Assembly (NCBI GenBank): GCA_001247695.2
Contig: LGRX02010099.1
Location: 1-53,815 of the forward strand
Length of the DNA: 53,815 nt
Reading direction: 5' to 3'
Source: Cymbomonas tetramitiformis
Taxonomy: Eukaryota > Chlorophyta > Pyramimonadophyceae > Pyramimonadales > Pyramimonadaceae
Below, in pieces: positions 40,601-51,989 of this stretch. Every line of letters starts with the position of its first letter. Within the stretch, counting starts at the first letter, position 1. The notes beneath the pieces were generated by a model. The model searched no databases and was not told the DNA's origin. It worked only from the letters and a program-made list of their open reading frames with translations. The translations under genes were made by a program, and so were the position numbers.

Positions 40601-43600
40601 CTGGGCTGAACAGAGTGAGTTAAATCTCAGATGTGTCAAAAGGATTCTGGCATCTGCCGGCAGACGAAGATGCTCTCAGAGGGGGGACTCTGTCAGTGCG
40701 AGCGGCAGACCCCCTTGACTCTGGCATCCGCCGGCAGACGAAGATGCTCTCAGAGGGGGGACTCTGTCAGTGCGAGCGGCAGACCCCCTTGTCTCTGGCA
40801 TCTTGCCGGCAGATGAAGATGCTCTCAGAGGACTCTTGTAGGTGCGGCGGCAGACCTTGACTCTGGCATCTGCCGGCGAATGAAGATGCTCTCAGAGGGG
40901 GGACTCTGTCAGCGGCGAGGGCGGCAGACCCACTGACTCTGTCACGGCAGGCGAAGATGCTTTCTCGGGGGGGACTTTGTCCCGTGCACGGCGGCAGGCC
41001 CCTTGGCCTCAGCATCTGCCGGCAGGCAGTGTTCGCAGAGAGAGGACTGTCAGTGCGAGCGGCAGACCCCCTTGACTCACAGCATCTGCCGACGAGCGAA
41101 GATGCTCTCGGAGGGGGGACTCTGTCAGTGCGAGCGGCAGACCCCCTTGACTCTGGCATCCGCCGGCGAGACGAAGATGCTCTCAGAGGGGAGACTCTGT
41201 CAGTGCGAGCGGCAGACCCCCTTGACTCTGGCATCTGCCGGCAGACGAAGATGTTCGCAGAGGGGGGACTCTGTCAGTGCGAGCGGCAGACCCCCTTGAC
41301 TCTGGCATCAGGAGCGGTCATCCAGCAATTGCAAGCCGGAGGCAGGTTCACTGTACGTGTAACGTTTTGAGGAATAGCTGGTCAGATTGGGAAAACATTT
41401 ATGCTACAGTCCCGGAGGCATGCTTCGTCTCCTGGCATCTTCATCCCTGGTGCCCATCCGATTCCCCCACAGCTCTCCCACACTTTGCTCAGTTTGTAAT
41501 TCCTGCACCGTGCCTGGTGGGGACGCCACGTGTCGCAGAATCCGTCCCCGCGGAGTGGAAGCAGGAGAAGGAGGAGCAGCCGCAGGTCGCCCCTTTCTTC
41601 CATCTCCCGGGAGCTGGGGTGTGCTGTGCTCATGTTTCTCCCCCGGGAGGAACGGGATGGTCACAGGCATCTTCATCTCAGACAACGCGGCAGAGCTTTA
41701 AAGTGGGCGACTGTCAGCAAGTAGTGCAAAATTGAGGCACACTGTGAGGCGAGTTCGCAAGTGAGAAGGTTTCAAGGGTAGACGAGCGGAGAGGTTAGGG
41801 GCGCCCATGGGAGGAGGGAGCGGGGAGGGGGGACGAGATGATTTAAGAGGGCAAAGGTTATATTGGTGCTGGGAGTAGCAGGGTTGAGTCAGGGTTGAGT
41901 CAGGGTACCAGCCCGAGAGAGCAGTGGTAGGGATGATTCAATACGAGAGCGCGGCATGCTTCCCTTTGATCGCGAGCTCCGATGCCAGTTGCTTGCCGGT
42001 TGCTTGGAGGGACTGCTTTTCATGAAGCTTGCGGTTCTTCACACCTCAGGCGCCCCCGCAGGCGCCCCTTTAGGCCTTTACTGCCCCCTTTGAGCAGGCA
42101 CAGGGGGCACTGCGACAGCGCGGAGCCACGCTATGATGTAGATATGGAGCAGTGGTAGGGCAGGGGCGAGGGGATCACATCGGGGATGCGGCGCGGACTT
42201 GGCAGTGCGAGAGTTTTATGCACCTACACCTCGGCATCGACGCCACTGGGCTGCCGGACGATCTAGAGATTCATCACATCGTGGTGAATGACTGGGACAA
42301 AGGCGCGGACTCTTCGCTTGAGCTCGTCTTTCTCCTGAAGTTACGTGTGGCTTTGTCAAGGGCTGTGCTATACGAATCTGTTCAATGCTCTGTTCAAGGC
42401 TGTGTTTTAAGAATAGTTTGTGAAGCACTCTGTTCGCAGCGGTGCTCTAAGAATAGCGTGTCTGTAGCACTCCGTCCAGGTTCAGAATATCAAACTTGTT
42501 TTTCTCATCGCAATTCCTCTGCGCTCATTCGCTTATTCAGCAGGGCGGAAATCATCTCTCAACTTGATATCGCATTTGATGGTAACCTGTTGCCATTTTT
42601 GGGGGCGCTTCTTTGCATGGTTGCGCGATGCGAGGGTCAAGGAGAAAAAGAGGGGGAGAGCCCCCCCCCTTTCACGACTGTCCAGTTACGCACAAATACA
42701 AGGTCGCTGCCCTGATGGGCAGAGCATGGCAGTATCACAATGACATACACAGATTCCTGCGTTGAATCTGTAGTCACGAAGTGAAACTGCGTATGATTGG
42801 CTCATCGTGCCTTTCGAGTTGGGCGACGGATGTCAGTGGGTAGAAAACTATGCCAGTACCCAGATTTATGCGTGACCGAAGGTTGATGGATGTGGGTTGA
42901 TGCAGGTGTTGCCGCACCCCAAAACGTGGTCTTGGTGTCGATTGCTAGTGTTCTAGACCCCTCCCTCGCCCCTGGTGAGGCGCCTTGTCTTCTTCCTCAC
43001 CCGAGTTCCCAGGTGTCATGGTGTGGAGAGGGCCAATGAACATTGAGGGCCGCGGTTGGGTGCAGAGGGAAAACATGTAATTCACGCCTACACCCCCGGC
43101 AACGAGCCCTACTCAATTTGGGAGGGGTTGGACCGCAACAGCGCAGAATACAAGGTACCTGGGCCATCCACACTTGACTCTTGTCCAATCATTTCACTGC
43201 TAGATGACCTCCCTGCTAAAGGTTATGCGCAGCGCTCTAGAGAAGCGCAGCGGTCCTGCCCTGAGCCCGGTGGGGATGCCGGCAGGCGTTGAAAGAGGAG
43301 CGCGCGGAGGTGCTGTGGCGGGCCGTGGAGAAGGCGATCCCGGACGTACGCCAGCGGGTGGAGATTGAGATGGTCGGCACACCGCTCACACAGGAGCGAT
43401 TTCTTCGGCGGTATGACGCCTGCCCAGAGTGGGAGGTGGGGCTGTACTGGAGGGTGAGAGGGGGCGCGATCCATGCGATGCTGTCTGTACATGAGTTGCA
43501 TGGTTTTTGAGTCGCGCCTGCGGGCAGCTCACGAGATGGCTGAGATGCTTGAGCCGGCCAGGAAGTGTGAAGCTGCAAAGCCTGCATTGGTAGGCAAGGC

Positions 43601-44394
43601 AGATGCGGGCACATGGCAGCAATCGCTGTTGGTTGGTTTCTATTCCTTGGGTAATGATCGGTTGCTAGCATGAATGTCAGTGTGCAATCTACAGCAAATG
43701 CAGTACACCATTGCTGGGGCCCTTGCGACTTCTGTTTTGCCACTCCCACCCGCCGGTGGCTCTGGGGGTAAGCGGGTGTTCATGGTGAGCTACTCAATTG
43801 CTCTGGCTGGACGAGCTCAGCACTCGATGGGGTTGGCCGTTGCAGGAAGAATGGTACCTATGGTGCTTATGGCTGGTTTGAGGAAGGTGGGGTTATCAAC
43901 AGCACTCTTTGTATTGTTCTGCATCGACACAATCTCTCCGAAGAGCCCTTGGTTCTCATTGCTCTTTCCCAATGCTGGGCTGCAAGAACCGTCAGTTAAA
44001 GCTCCCATCATTTGTTTGGGACCTCTTTGCATATGCCGTTCTCGAGGTATGCTTGATGACAGCCGATAAGGATGTGCAAGGATTGAGATAGGTAATGCGA
44101 GATGAATGCTGTCATCAGCTCGACTGGCCGACATGTGTCAATATAGCGGGTTTCGTGGAAGCATTCCTACCACATTGATGAGCACTTATGACCTGGGTGT
44201 GGCTTTTGGTCGGCTGGTTAGGTGGTAGTGTGGTCCCCTCCCCGGATACGCCATTGGAAGGGTTGTACTGCGTTGGCGATTCAACATTTCCTGGACCTGG
44301 TGTGCCTGCTGTGGCTGCTGGTGGCGCGATCTGCGCTAACTCACTTGTGCCTTTCTGGAAGCATCTGGAAGTCCTGAACAAAGTATGCAATTAG
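34670..44394 (+). CDS. CRTISO-like (prolycopene isomerase family) FAD-dependent oxidoreductase, about 14 exons
   Basis: The family isomerises or oxidises carotenoids, usually in plastids. Exons, chained by motif and phase: -35475 (from 35400 or earlier), 36246-36436, 36792-36950, 37634-37777, 39021-39077, 39815-39967, 40352-40529, 41539-41585, 42206-42302, 42906-42974, 43066-43154, 43286-43410, 43846-43886, 44222-44394. Joining exons 1 and 2 gives the FAD-binding TDIVVIGSGLGGL. Later landmarks are RDGYTFESGPSL, DLLCFLLSGKPADGT, AVISNATVWD, FMHLHLGID, GKHVIHAYTP, VGTPLTQERFLRR, GTYGAYG and the C-terminal FAD motif GLYCVGDSTFPGPGV. These exons give about 510 aa plus the N-terminus, a normal family length. 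The start is uncertain. ATG 34670 (in accATGG) opens a Ser/Arg-rich, transit-peptide-like stretch with a GT donor at 34758, but the phase link to 35308-35340 or 35400 is unresolved. Introns after 40529 and 42302, and probably 36950, start with GC. Confidence 0.88.
35755..35870. repeat. 36-bp tandem repeat, three copies, in CRTISO-like intron 1
   Basis: The unit cttctgctcagcagcgccac followed by gtggccaccaccgc is repeated three times with one substitution between copies. It lies in the 35476-36245 intron. Confidence 0.85.
36443..36571. repeat. 57-60 bp direct duplication in CRTISO-like intron 2
   Basis: Two near-identical copies of cactccccggctcgttccag followed by tgcagctccacacttagcttagccagccgt, C-rich. 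Confidence 0.85.
37783..37882. repeat. 31-bp tandem repeat, three copies
   Basis: ggtcatcgtccagcgcgcgc followed by agtgccgat, directly after the exon ending at 37777. CG-rich. Confidence 0.85.
38010..38457. repeat. 32-bp minisatellite in CRTISO-like intron (37778-39020)
   Basis: About 14 copies of gtgatacactggccgtcagatattactcccaa, some truncated (for example 38125 and 38215). Head-to-tail without spacers. Most copies are identical, indicating recent homogenisation. Confidence 0.93.
38617..38855. repeat. 31-bp minisatellite, about eight copies
   Basis: The unit gtggaaggcagagtttcaga followed by ggagacatgtg, purine-rich on the plus strand. It is in the same intron as the 32-bp minisatellite but unrelated in sequence. 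Confidence 0.92.
39335..39775. repeat. 37-bp minisatellite, about twelve copies
   Basis: The unit gcttgcgccgcgtgtcattt followed by atacaattgcccgctgg. Because 37 is not a multiple of 3, all three frames read as repeats (CHLYNF, VSFIQF, IYTIAR); these are not proteins. It fills the intron 39078-39814. Confidence 0.93.
40640..41312. repeat. About 75-bp minisatellite, nine copies
   Basis: The unit gaagatgctctcagaggggg followed by gactctgtcagtgcgagcggcagacccccttgactctggcatc(t/c)gccggcagac. Some copies are shortened. It fills the intron 40530-41538 that starts with a GC donor. Confidence 0.93.
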
Positions 44395-46839
44395 TCAAGA
44401 GCATTGGATGCGCTGTTTATTCGAAATATTTTGAAATACCAACAGCTAGGATGTCACTTGGGCTGTAGATAGAAAGGCATGGTAAATGGCACGTAGGCTC
44501 GGAAGCGTGTCTCCCTTCAAATCAGAATCAGAATTGGAATCGCTGCGATGCAACACATCATGACAAAATTTGTTCATCCGAATCGCTCCTCATATCCACA
44601 TCATTCTCGAATTTCTTGCATCATTTTGGGCATGTGGTTCTTTAGCAGCCTTGAGCAGTCTTGAGATATTTTGTTCGATTCATGATTCAAATATTTTCGA
44701 CATGCAGTCTGAATATAGGTTTGCCACAATAGAGACCCTTCCCGCTGCCGATTCTATATTTGGCCAATGCTGACTACGATAAAGACGCCGAGTTTCGGAT
44801 GCCACATCAGCCCACGGCGGGAAAAGTTTAGTATCGGCAAACTTTCTTCCAAACCTTTCCTATCATTCGTCGAACCTTTGGAAAAGTGAAAGGAACTTTC
44901 CCAGAAGTTCGATCGACTTCTCGCATGCCGTCAGCAGAATAAATAGTGGAATATCCCTTAATCGCGTAAGTGTTCCTAGACATCACAGGATAATTAATAC
45001 TTCATCACAGGTAGTTGTGTCCTGGCTGTATATATGAAAGCAGTCCATCCATGCAAGTACAGGCATACATCATCAGCTATGTGCACCCATGGCTACCAGG
45101 AGCATGGCGACGAATGAAGGCATCCGTGTTATGGGTGTTAACTTGCTCCGATGAACTCTACTGCGGCGCGACTGGCGCGGTCATCAGTCCATCCGCGAGA
45201 GACAATGTGAAATCCTCTCGCAAATCAATAGTTTTCAACGAACGAATGAAGGACGACAACATAAGTACTGCCATGGGTAGTAGACGTATTATATCTGGCA
45301 TCGTCATCGATGAACAGGGAGCTGCTAAATAATGATATTTCAGAGAATCAAATAATATTTCGGAGAAACCCTAAACCCTGTTAGTAATTTTCGCGCCAAG
45401 TTTCATGCGTTAGAACACACGAAGGCCCCTTGGGCGATTAGTGCTTTGATTAGTACCTCACATGGCTTGCATCTCGGAATTTCTAGGCCGAATTTTACCA
45501 TATTTTGGGTTGAAATAATATTATTTAATATCAGCTTAGTTTACAACTGCAAACTAAGCTAACGCGGATGGGCTAAATCAAGCAAGAAAAATAATCATAA
45601 ACCCACAATCATACATATACTTCAGGCATACGTGTTGAGCTGATGGAGGGCTCGGTTCCCTTTCAAACAGCCCCACATCCGTTAGGGATGCCCTTTCAAA
45701 CAGCCCCACATCCGTTAGGGATGCCCTTTCAAACAGCCCCACATCCGTTAGGGATGCCCTTTCAAACAGCCCCACATCCGTTAGGGACGTGTTTCGTATT
45801 TCGTAGTGGCCCACCCGGAAAACATCTACTTTACGTAGGACCCATACTACATGTCGCTGCGTGCAGGTCCGCATCGCCTTGATTACTCACACTTGCTCCA
45901 TTGCCAGGCACGCGCCACATGAGCATCACCAAATGCATAAGTAAAATCAGCCCGACTCCTCTGAACTGAAAAATGCCTCATTCTCTCGAAGGATAGATAC
46001 CTCATTCTGAGTGCAAATTAGATTGCAAATTGGATTTTTATTTTCAAAAAGCAACTTGAATTTATTCTTTAGCCGGCTCTTTAGGACAGAGAAAACGCGC
46101 GGAATGCTACGTTGCACATTTATGCGTATCATCTGGATCTTATGTTTTGTATCACACATGGAGTCTGCCTTTTCATGCCGAGCGCAGAGTGGTTCCGCGG
46201 CCAGCAGCTGCCTGGGGACTCCCGCTTCCCAGCAATGACCGCATATCAGACTGCACCAGTTAGGATCGACATTATGGCTCGTTCCTCTCCGCTTCTTGGG
46301 CCTTCCTCTCACGCGCACGTAGTTCTTGCTCTGCACGCTGGGCATACAACCCATGGTGGTTTGCATCCAACTCAGCACTCCTGCATAACTCATTGCACAG
46401 AGTCTAAAATGCCTTGGATGCCAATGCTTGGAGATACATAGCCGTGGTCATCTCCGGCATGTTTCCTTGCAGGCTTCTTGTGCCTCTAGGTTGAGATCAC
46501 GGAGCAAACAGCAAAACACGCAGAGCCAACACGAAGACCCAGCGCAGTCCCAACGCGTGGTTTGGCACGTACATACCGCCACTTCCACAAACAAGACGAC
46601 GGATAGAAAAGCAGGGTTGCTTTATTCACCACATTTAAACTCAATGAAAGCAGCTGATATGAAGGCCATTACAGCTAGAAAGATGCAATAGATGGACATG
46701 GAGCCGAGACTGGAGTAAGGCGTCAGCTAGTAGGGAGCCCATAGTGGCACAGAACCCACAGCTGGAGGCTGTCGTCAGCTGATGCCTTGCCATTCTGATG
46801 AAGTGAAAGACGGCTACTTCTAGAGTTTAAAGTCGAGGA
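44395..46839. other. Intergenic, no gene recognised
   Basis: Mostly AT-rich unique sequence with short frames lacking signatures. It contains the 33-bp repeat listed separately. A minus-strand frame at 45947-46393 (148 aa) has no recognisable features and I do not call it. Confidence 0.55.
45655..45787. repeat. 33-bp tandem repeat, four copies
   Basis: ccctttcaaacagccccaca followed by tccgttagggatg, four essentially identical copies. The period is a multiple of 3, so one frame reads as an 11-residue repeat on each strand, but no flanking coding structure supports it. Confidence 0.92.
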
Positions 46840-47600
46840 CGGGCTCGTCCCCTGGCTTTGGCACATAACTTGATGGGGCTGAGCTGGATTGAATTTACAC
46901 ACAAGTGGGCCCGGTGCCAGCAGAACTCACCAGGTAAGCGCTCTTGCGGAGCTGCTCTTCGGAGGGCCTCCAGCCTTGCCGCAGCCTCACGTCCTCGGAG
47001 AATTCATCCTCCTTCCCTTCGCTCTCGGCCCCCCCGTCACGTAGCAAAAAAATTGCCAAGGCAAGGAGCGCAACGGCGGCAAGTGGCACGAGCGCGTCTC
47101 GAGAGCTGCTCGCTGTGGCTTCAACTGATGCAGCAACAAGCCCCGCAGAGAGCCAACCTTCAGCTGCTCCACTTCTTCCTTCACCGCCTTCCCGTAAGCA
47201 CTTCACCTCAGCCAGGTGACCGCTGCGCCGCGTCCGAGTTTGATGCCGTGTGTGCTGGACCGGAGTTTGCGTACTGCGTCAGATCCAGAATATGCTACCA
47301 GCAGCGTGCACCAGGGCTTGCGGGTGAGCAAACTCCCCTGCGTCAAGCGGCGAGTGCCACGCTGGCTAGGATGTTGGGAAGCTGGCCAAGCAAGGGCTCA
47401 CCTTGTAGAGCGAGAGCCACGCTCGGGTGAAACAGTAATCCCAGAATTCCCGCGACGGCGAAAACGGGAACGGCGGGCACCGGGCCTTCGGGCTGCGGCA
47501 GCTGCTCACTCGGTATAGACTCGCTTGCCTCGACGCTCGGCTGCGCCACACCAGGCACCGCAGGCGAAGCGTTAGATGCATAGCTGCGCACACACTGGCA
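46840..47600 (-). CDS. Probable multi-exon gene for a membrane protein, model incomplete
   Basis: Two well-supported minus-strand exons. One ends at 47402 with donor CTACAAG/GTGAGC and reads SEQLPQPEGPVPAVPV, then a hydrophobic stretch AVAGILGLLFHPSVALAL; the Ala/Ser/Pro-rich part before it resembles a plastid transit region. The other, 47112-46931 (acceptor GCCACAG, donor ACCTG/GTGAGT), reads SSRDALVPLAAVALLALAIFLL, a membrane segment, then GWRPSEEQLRKSAYL. Between them lie possible short exons (ILDLTQYANSGPAH near 47300 and VKEEVEQLK near 47170). A last exon near 46895-46845 could end in YVPKPGDEPVLDFKL, but its phase does not match the strong donor. Two membrane segments and the N-terminal composition suggest a plastid membrane protein; function unknown. 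Confidence 0.5.
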
Positions 47601-49634
47601 AATAAAACACGCTCCCGGACAGCAGCCGCATCGCGAGAATCCTGGATCGGCCCCTCGAGGGTGGCAATGGCGATGTCGATAACGCGCAAGGAAAGTTCAA
47701 GTTGGAGCTAGCACTTCAGAGGTTGACAGGGAGCCCGACGCACTGGACGTGGCCGGTCCGATGTTCCGGGCCCAAGGGCAGAGGCAGGCCGACCTTTGCG
47801 GGCCGCCGGGCCTGCTCCCGGAACCATCCGAGTAGTTGTTTTGCTGGATGCCGCAGCTTCGGCGGTTCGTGCGGTCTCTTCACTCTCGCCCATTGCTGAA
47901 GCATGTGGAGCCGCCCTTGAGTTCGGAACCTATTGTGCCTTGCGCTGGTTTGGCATATTCGAATAGGGAGAACGCGCGTAGGCATTGCGACTGGAACCCC
48001 TCCGCTCACTGCGAGCCCTCAAATACAAACAACGGCTTAACCCGTCAAGTTTTTCGGAGGTGAAGGCTGGGGGTCAAGCAGGCCTTGTCGAGCAGGAGCA
48101 AGTCGCGTCCGCGCGACCGAAGAATGTCGCGCGAGTGAGGGACGGCTTCAAGTCTGGCACTCGACTGCTACCACCCGGGAACTGCTGCCAACGGGTTTCA
48201 GGTTCACGCTTTGGAGTGACTTACTCACTTATCTTCAGAAGAGACTTATAACTCTGGCACTTACTTCCAGTGGAACTTCCTGCGTGTCGACCTCACACGT
48301 TTCTTCAACGATCTATGTTTTTTGCTGAAGTGTACTTCGGTATAAGCACGAGCTTGGCTGTCTGTCGAGTTCATATCAGTTGGCTCACACTTGAACGCTT
48401 TCTAAACCCTCCTAATGCGCGCACATAGAAACGCTCACGTTCAGACACCTTCCGGCGTGCGGACGGCTGACCGCGACTACGAATGGACATAAGAACGCGA
48501 GTTCCGTTCCGGGAGCTGCTTCTGCCACCAGCGCAGCGAACGAGTTTACGTGGAAACGCTATGGGCACATTTCAACAAGGCGAATTCAGCGAGTCAGAGT
48601 CGCAAACGAAGATGAAAAACGCAAACGTCTAAACGATCACCTTCCGGGCACTAAATAACCACTGGGGCACAGATGCATCGTGTATGAACACGGCTGGAAG
48701 CAAACAAACACTAGAATCCCAGGGTCTATAGCTCTGCCGTCTGCCAACTTACCTAAATACCTGTGGCGCTTGCTCAGTTCCGAACCTCCGAACCTTCCGT
48801 AGTATGCTTCAATGCAGGGGTCCGACGTTGGTTGATTCGAAAGGAATGAGGGAGAACGCGTCGTTTCAAGAACGTGTGTGATTTCTGATTTTTCCTTTCC
48901 AAAAGAGGATTAGTTAGGAATGTGGAATCAGACCAATTCGTATTCACGCGGCGTCCGACGTGGAAACTGAGATATTAACACGTTAGACACGTCACCTAAG
49001 GAATTGGACCGGAATTCGAGATCGCTACTCCGACGGTATCGTGTTATGTATCTTGTATGGATAAATGTACGTGTGCATGATTCTTTCCGTCCGATGAGTG
49101 TGTGTCATCTACTCAGCCGAGAGTATCTTCAATCAATATCTTGAATCTTCAATCTAGAGTGTTCTAGGACTTTGTCTTCCGTTGCCTCAAATGCTAATTT
49201 CTGGTTGGTCCAAATCGGACGACACGTCTGCGAACAAGGGTTCTTGTCAAGTCACAGGTGAATAAAGGAACAGTACACACGTGGGTGTGTACTATGAGTG
49301 TGTCACTGTGTATAGTCCTGCTCATAAATTATGGGGCACTTTTTGACGATTTCGAACACGCTTTCCGAAAATGCACCCCCTACACACATGGATATTGCTT
49401 ATGCGACTGCCACCAATTCGGAATATGCAGGGAGTATACAAATGACGACTACAAGGTCAAATTTTACAAGGGGGTGGAGTCATGCAGTACCACTCGCAGT
49501 ACCACACGCGTTGACCATGCGGCCAAGGTTGGCAAGTCGTCTGAATTCCGATCTGAATTCCGATCTGAATCGTCTGAACTGAACGTAATATCTGAATTTG
49601 TCTGAATATATCTGAATATTAGTGGCAAATTCAA
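47601..49634. other. No confident gene
   Basis: 47700-47950 could hold a further 5' exon of the minus-strand gene (MGESEETARTAEAAA frame) but no junction could be fixed. From 48000 the sequence is unique with short frames only. 49540-49620 has repeated tctgaattccga/tctgaat units (see the finding on subterminal repeats). Confidence 0.5.
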
Positions 49635-49638
49635 TTAA

Positions 49639-50715
49639 TGGCTACTGCCCGAAGGTCCGGTCCTCCCACAAGGACCGAAGTGAATTTGAGCCATAGGCCG
49701 CGTTTTTTCGATATAGTCGGTAAATGAGTGCTTTGGGGTCATATTTAGGTGTCCGATAATTATCTAAAAACTTATGTTGGGTGGTATACTCGGTGTACGA
49801 GCTATGTGATTTACGTCATTGAAAAGTGGGGGTGAAACCGCTCGAAATTAAATAAAAAGGCCGGTCCTCCCACAAGGACCGGATTATTCCAAGCTACCCG
49901 CTACGCTCACTAAGTGGCCTTCCTGGCGCCCACTGCACATGAAATATATTGTAACATGACCTATTCGTGCCCTCTACAATGTACAACATCTTCGGAATCC
50001 ATAATACTGCGGGATATATCCCTCGCAATGTCATGCACCCACAAAAAAACTGACTTGGGTGAAATTTGCCATCAAGATTTTGTATATAGATGGAACCTCA
50101 TTGCCGCGCACAAGGCAGACATTAATATGTATCGATGATGTTAAGCATTCTAAAAATCATTTGATAGGTATATATGATGACTGCAACGTGACAGGGCGTA
50201 AAACGGTTAAATGCATATGTTGTCAGGCATCTAGAACTTTACACTTGGCTAGAAATACAATGATAAAATCGACCTTATAATCAGAGTTTCGGACCCAAAC
50301 CCAAAAGTTACATAACTGCCAGTGTAATATGAAGTTGCCAACATGCAAAATGTGGTAAGCATGATTAGGTATAGTGTTAGGATAAAATTTTACTGCCTGA
50401 CGGGATGATTCGGCTCGAAATTCAATTGGATAAAAATATTTGAGTGATATGCCATGTTTTTGAATGCCCTCCAAAGGTTGAAACTCAAAAATGATAGGGT
50501 GCATGCTACAAATGCATCGGATATCGTGAGTATATGAACATATATTGTAGATGGCATATGTTCCCACTTAGTTTAGGTCCTATAGATGCTAAAACTCGGA
50601 GGATAGTCAATAGGTACCACAAAAAGATGGTTTAAAAAATCCCCGCAAAGCCGGTCCTTGTGGGAGGACCGAACGCGATTTGGGTCCTCCCACAAGGACC
50701 GCCGAGCAGTAGCCA
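49639..50715. mobile_element. MITE-like element with TTAA target-site duplication
   Basis: The ends are TGGCTACTGC and GCAGTAGCCA, a perfect 10-bp terminal inverted repeat flanked by TTAA at 49635-49638 and 50716-50719. Just inside each end sits the self-complementary motif cggtcctcccacaaggaccg (left) or ggtcctcccacaaggaccg (right). No transposase frame is present in the 1077 bp. TTAA duplication is characteristic of piggyBac-type transposition, but the ends do not begin CCC as most piggyBac ends do. Confidence 0.75.
49658..50700. repeat. Four copies of a 20-bp hairpin motif
   Basis: cggtcctcccacaaggaccg at 49658-49677 and 49862-49881, its inverted form at 50652-50671, and a one-base-shorter copy at 50682-50700. 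Each copy can fold alone (CGGTCCT/AGGACCG, 6-nt loop) and copies can pair with each other. Confidence 0.88.
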
Positions 50716-50719
50716 TTAA

Positions 50720-51734
50720 GAGGCCATGTCCGCCTCGATACGACGAATTGAGAGCACCCGAGGATATCCAAACATACGCTAGGATGGCAACTTGGCCCCT
50801 AGATGATTCCTCGGGACTTGTCGCGGCCTCTGATCACCATTTGTAGACATTTGGAGGCCTCAGAGGCTCTGCAGGTGACCTGGTATTCATCTAATAGGCT
50901 ACTCCCGCCTCGACACGACGAATTGTGCGGCACCCGAGGATGCCCCAAGATGCTAGGATGTGTCCATATGTGATCGGCGCCCCGTGCCTCTCACGGTCAA
51001 TAAAAAGGCTCTAAGACGCTTAAAACGGGGTTTCGTCTGAATTTGTCTGAATTTGTCTGAATTTCGTTACGATCTGAATTTCGATCTGAACTCTGAATTT
51101 CGATCTGAACTCTGAATTGCCAACCTTGCATGCGGCAAGCAAAAATGCCCATTTTTAAGGGGTTATGCTGAGGGGGTCGAATGACGATTTTTTCAAGATA
51201 AGGAAGTCGCTCCCGGGTGACATTTGAAACGGATCAAAATTTTGGGGTTACATAGTGGGCAGTCGATAGGCATCGATTACCCACGAATGGCCCCTATATG
51301 GACCCCCACAACATTTTGCCATTTTCGACGAATATTGGTGAAATTAATTCCGAATTTTCATAATTAAAAATACGGCAGTTTTGGGCATTTGGGGAAGGAA
51401 GTCGGGGTCACCTTCTTGGCTACTACCCCGTGTTGCAAGGAGCGGTATCGATATTCGATATTTTCGATACTATCGATCAAGGGCCAATATCGATAGTGCC
51501 GACTTCGCGACATATCGATAGTATCGCTACTACTGTGGTTACACTATTGATTTTACCCATAATTAATTATTCACCGAAATTATCGAAATCCGAAAACAAT
51601 TCATGGAAAATAAATATCTCTGACCCCAAACAAGTGACCAACAAGGAAATAGTCAATTAATTAATTATTTTGAGATCTTGTGTTTGTGCAATAGGGACAA
51701 GAAATAGTTGGGAAAATATATAAGGCGGTGGGCA
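50720..51734. other. No gene; short duplications and palindromes
   Basis: The segments 50721-50765 and 50897-50941 are diverged direct copies sharing cgacgaattg and gcacccgagga. 51030-51120 is an array of tctgaatttgtctgaatttc units. 51440-51530 has several tatcgata palindromes. Nothing coding recognised. Confidence 0.6.
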
Positions 51735-51989
51735 CTTATGGGAAGAATGATCTGGTGATATATTCGTAACGGGTGAATATATTAACAGTGAAGCACAGAA
51801 AACACGCAGGGCCGGGTGCTCGGAACGGTGATAACATAAACTGATAAGTTAGGCTAACGCGGAGGCTAACTAGCAGGTCACGGATCGATGTCACGGCTAA
51901 CTGGGTGTCACACGTCACACACACGGCGAGGGGTGAAACAGGGAGAAGCAGGCCCCCATACAGTGGGGGGGAAATCAGCTTCCCCGTGA
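51735..51989. repeat. Left copy of a 255-bp direct repeat (LTR-like)
   Basis: ggaagaatgatctggtgata through the stem cccccatacagtgggggg to cttccccgtga is repeated without visible difference at 53122-53374. On the minus strand it starts TCACGGGGAAGC. It shares its end with the diverged copy at 33365-33862. Confidence 0.88.

Noticed and set aside
40767..41234. 155-aa minus-strand frame and 137-aa plus-strand frame
   Set aside because: Translations of the 75-bp minisatellite inside a CRTISO-like intron.
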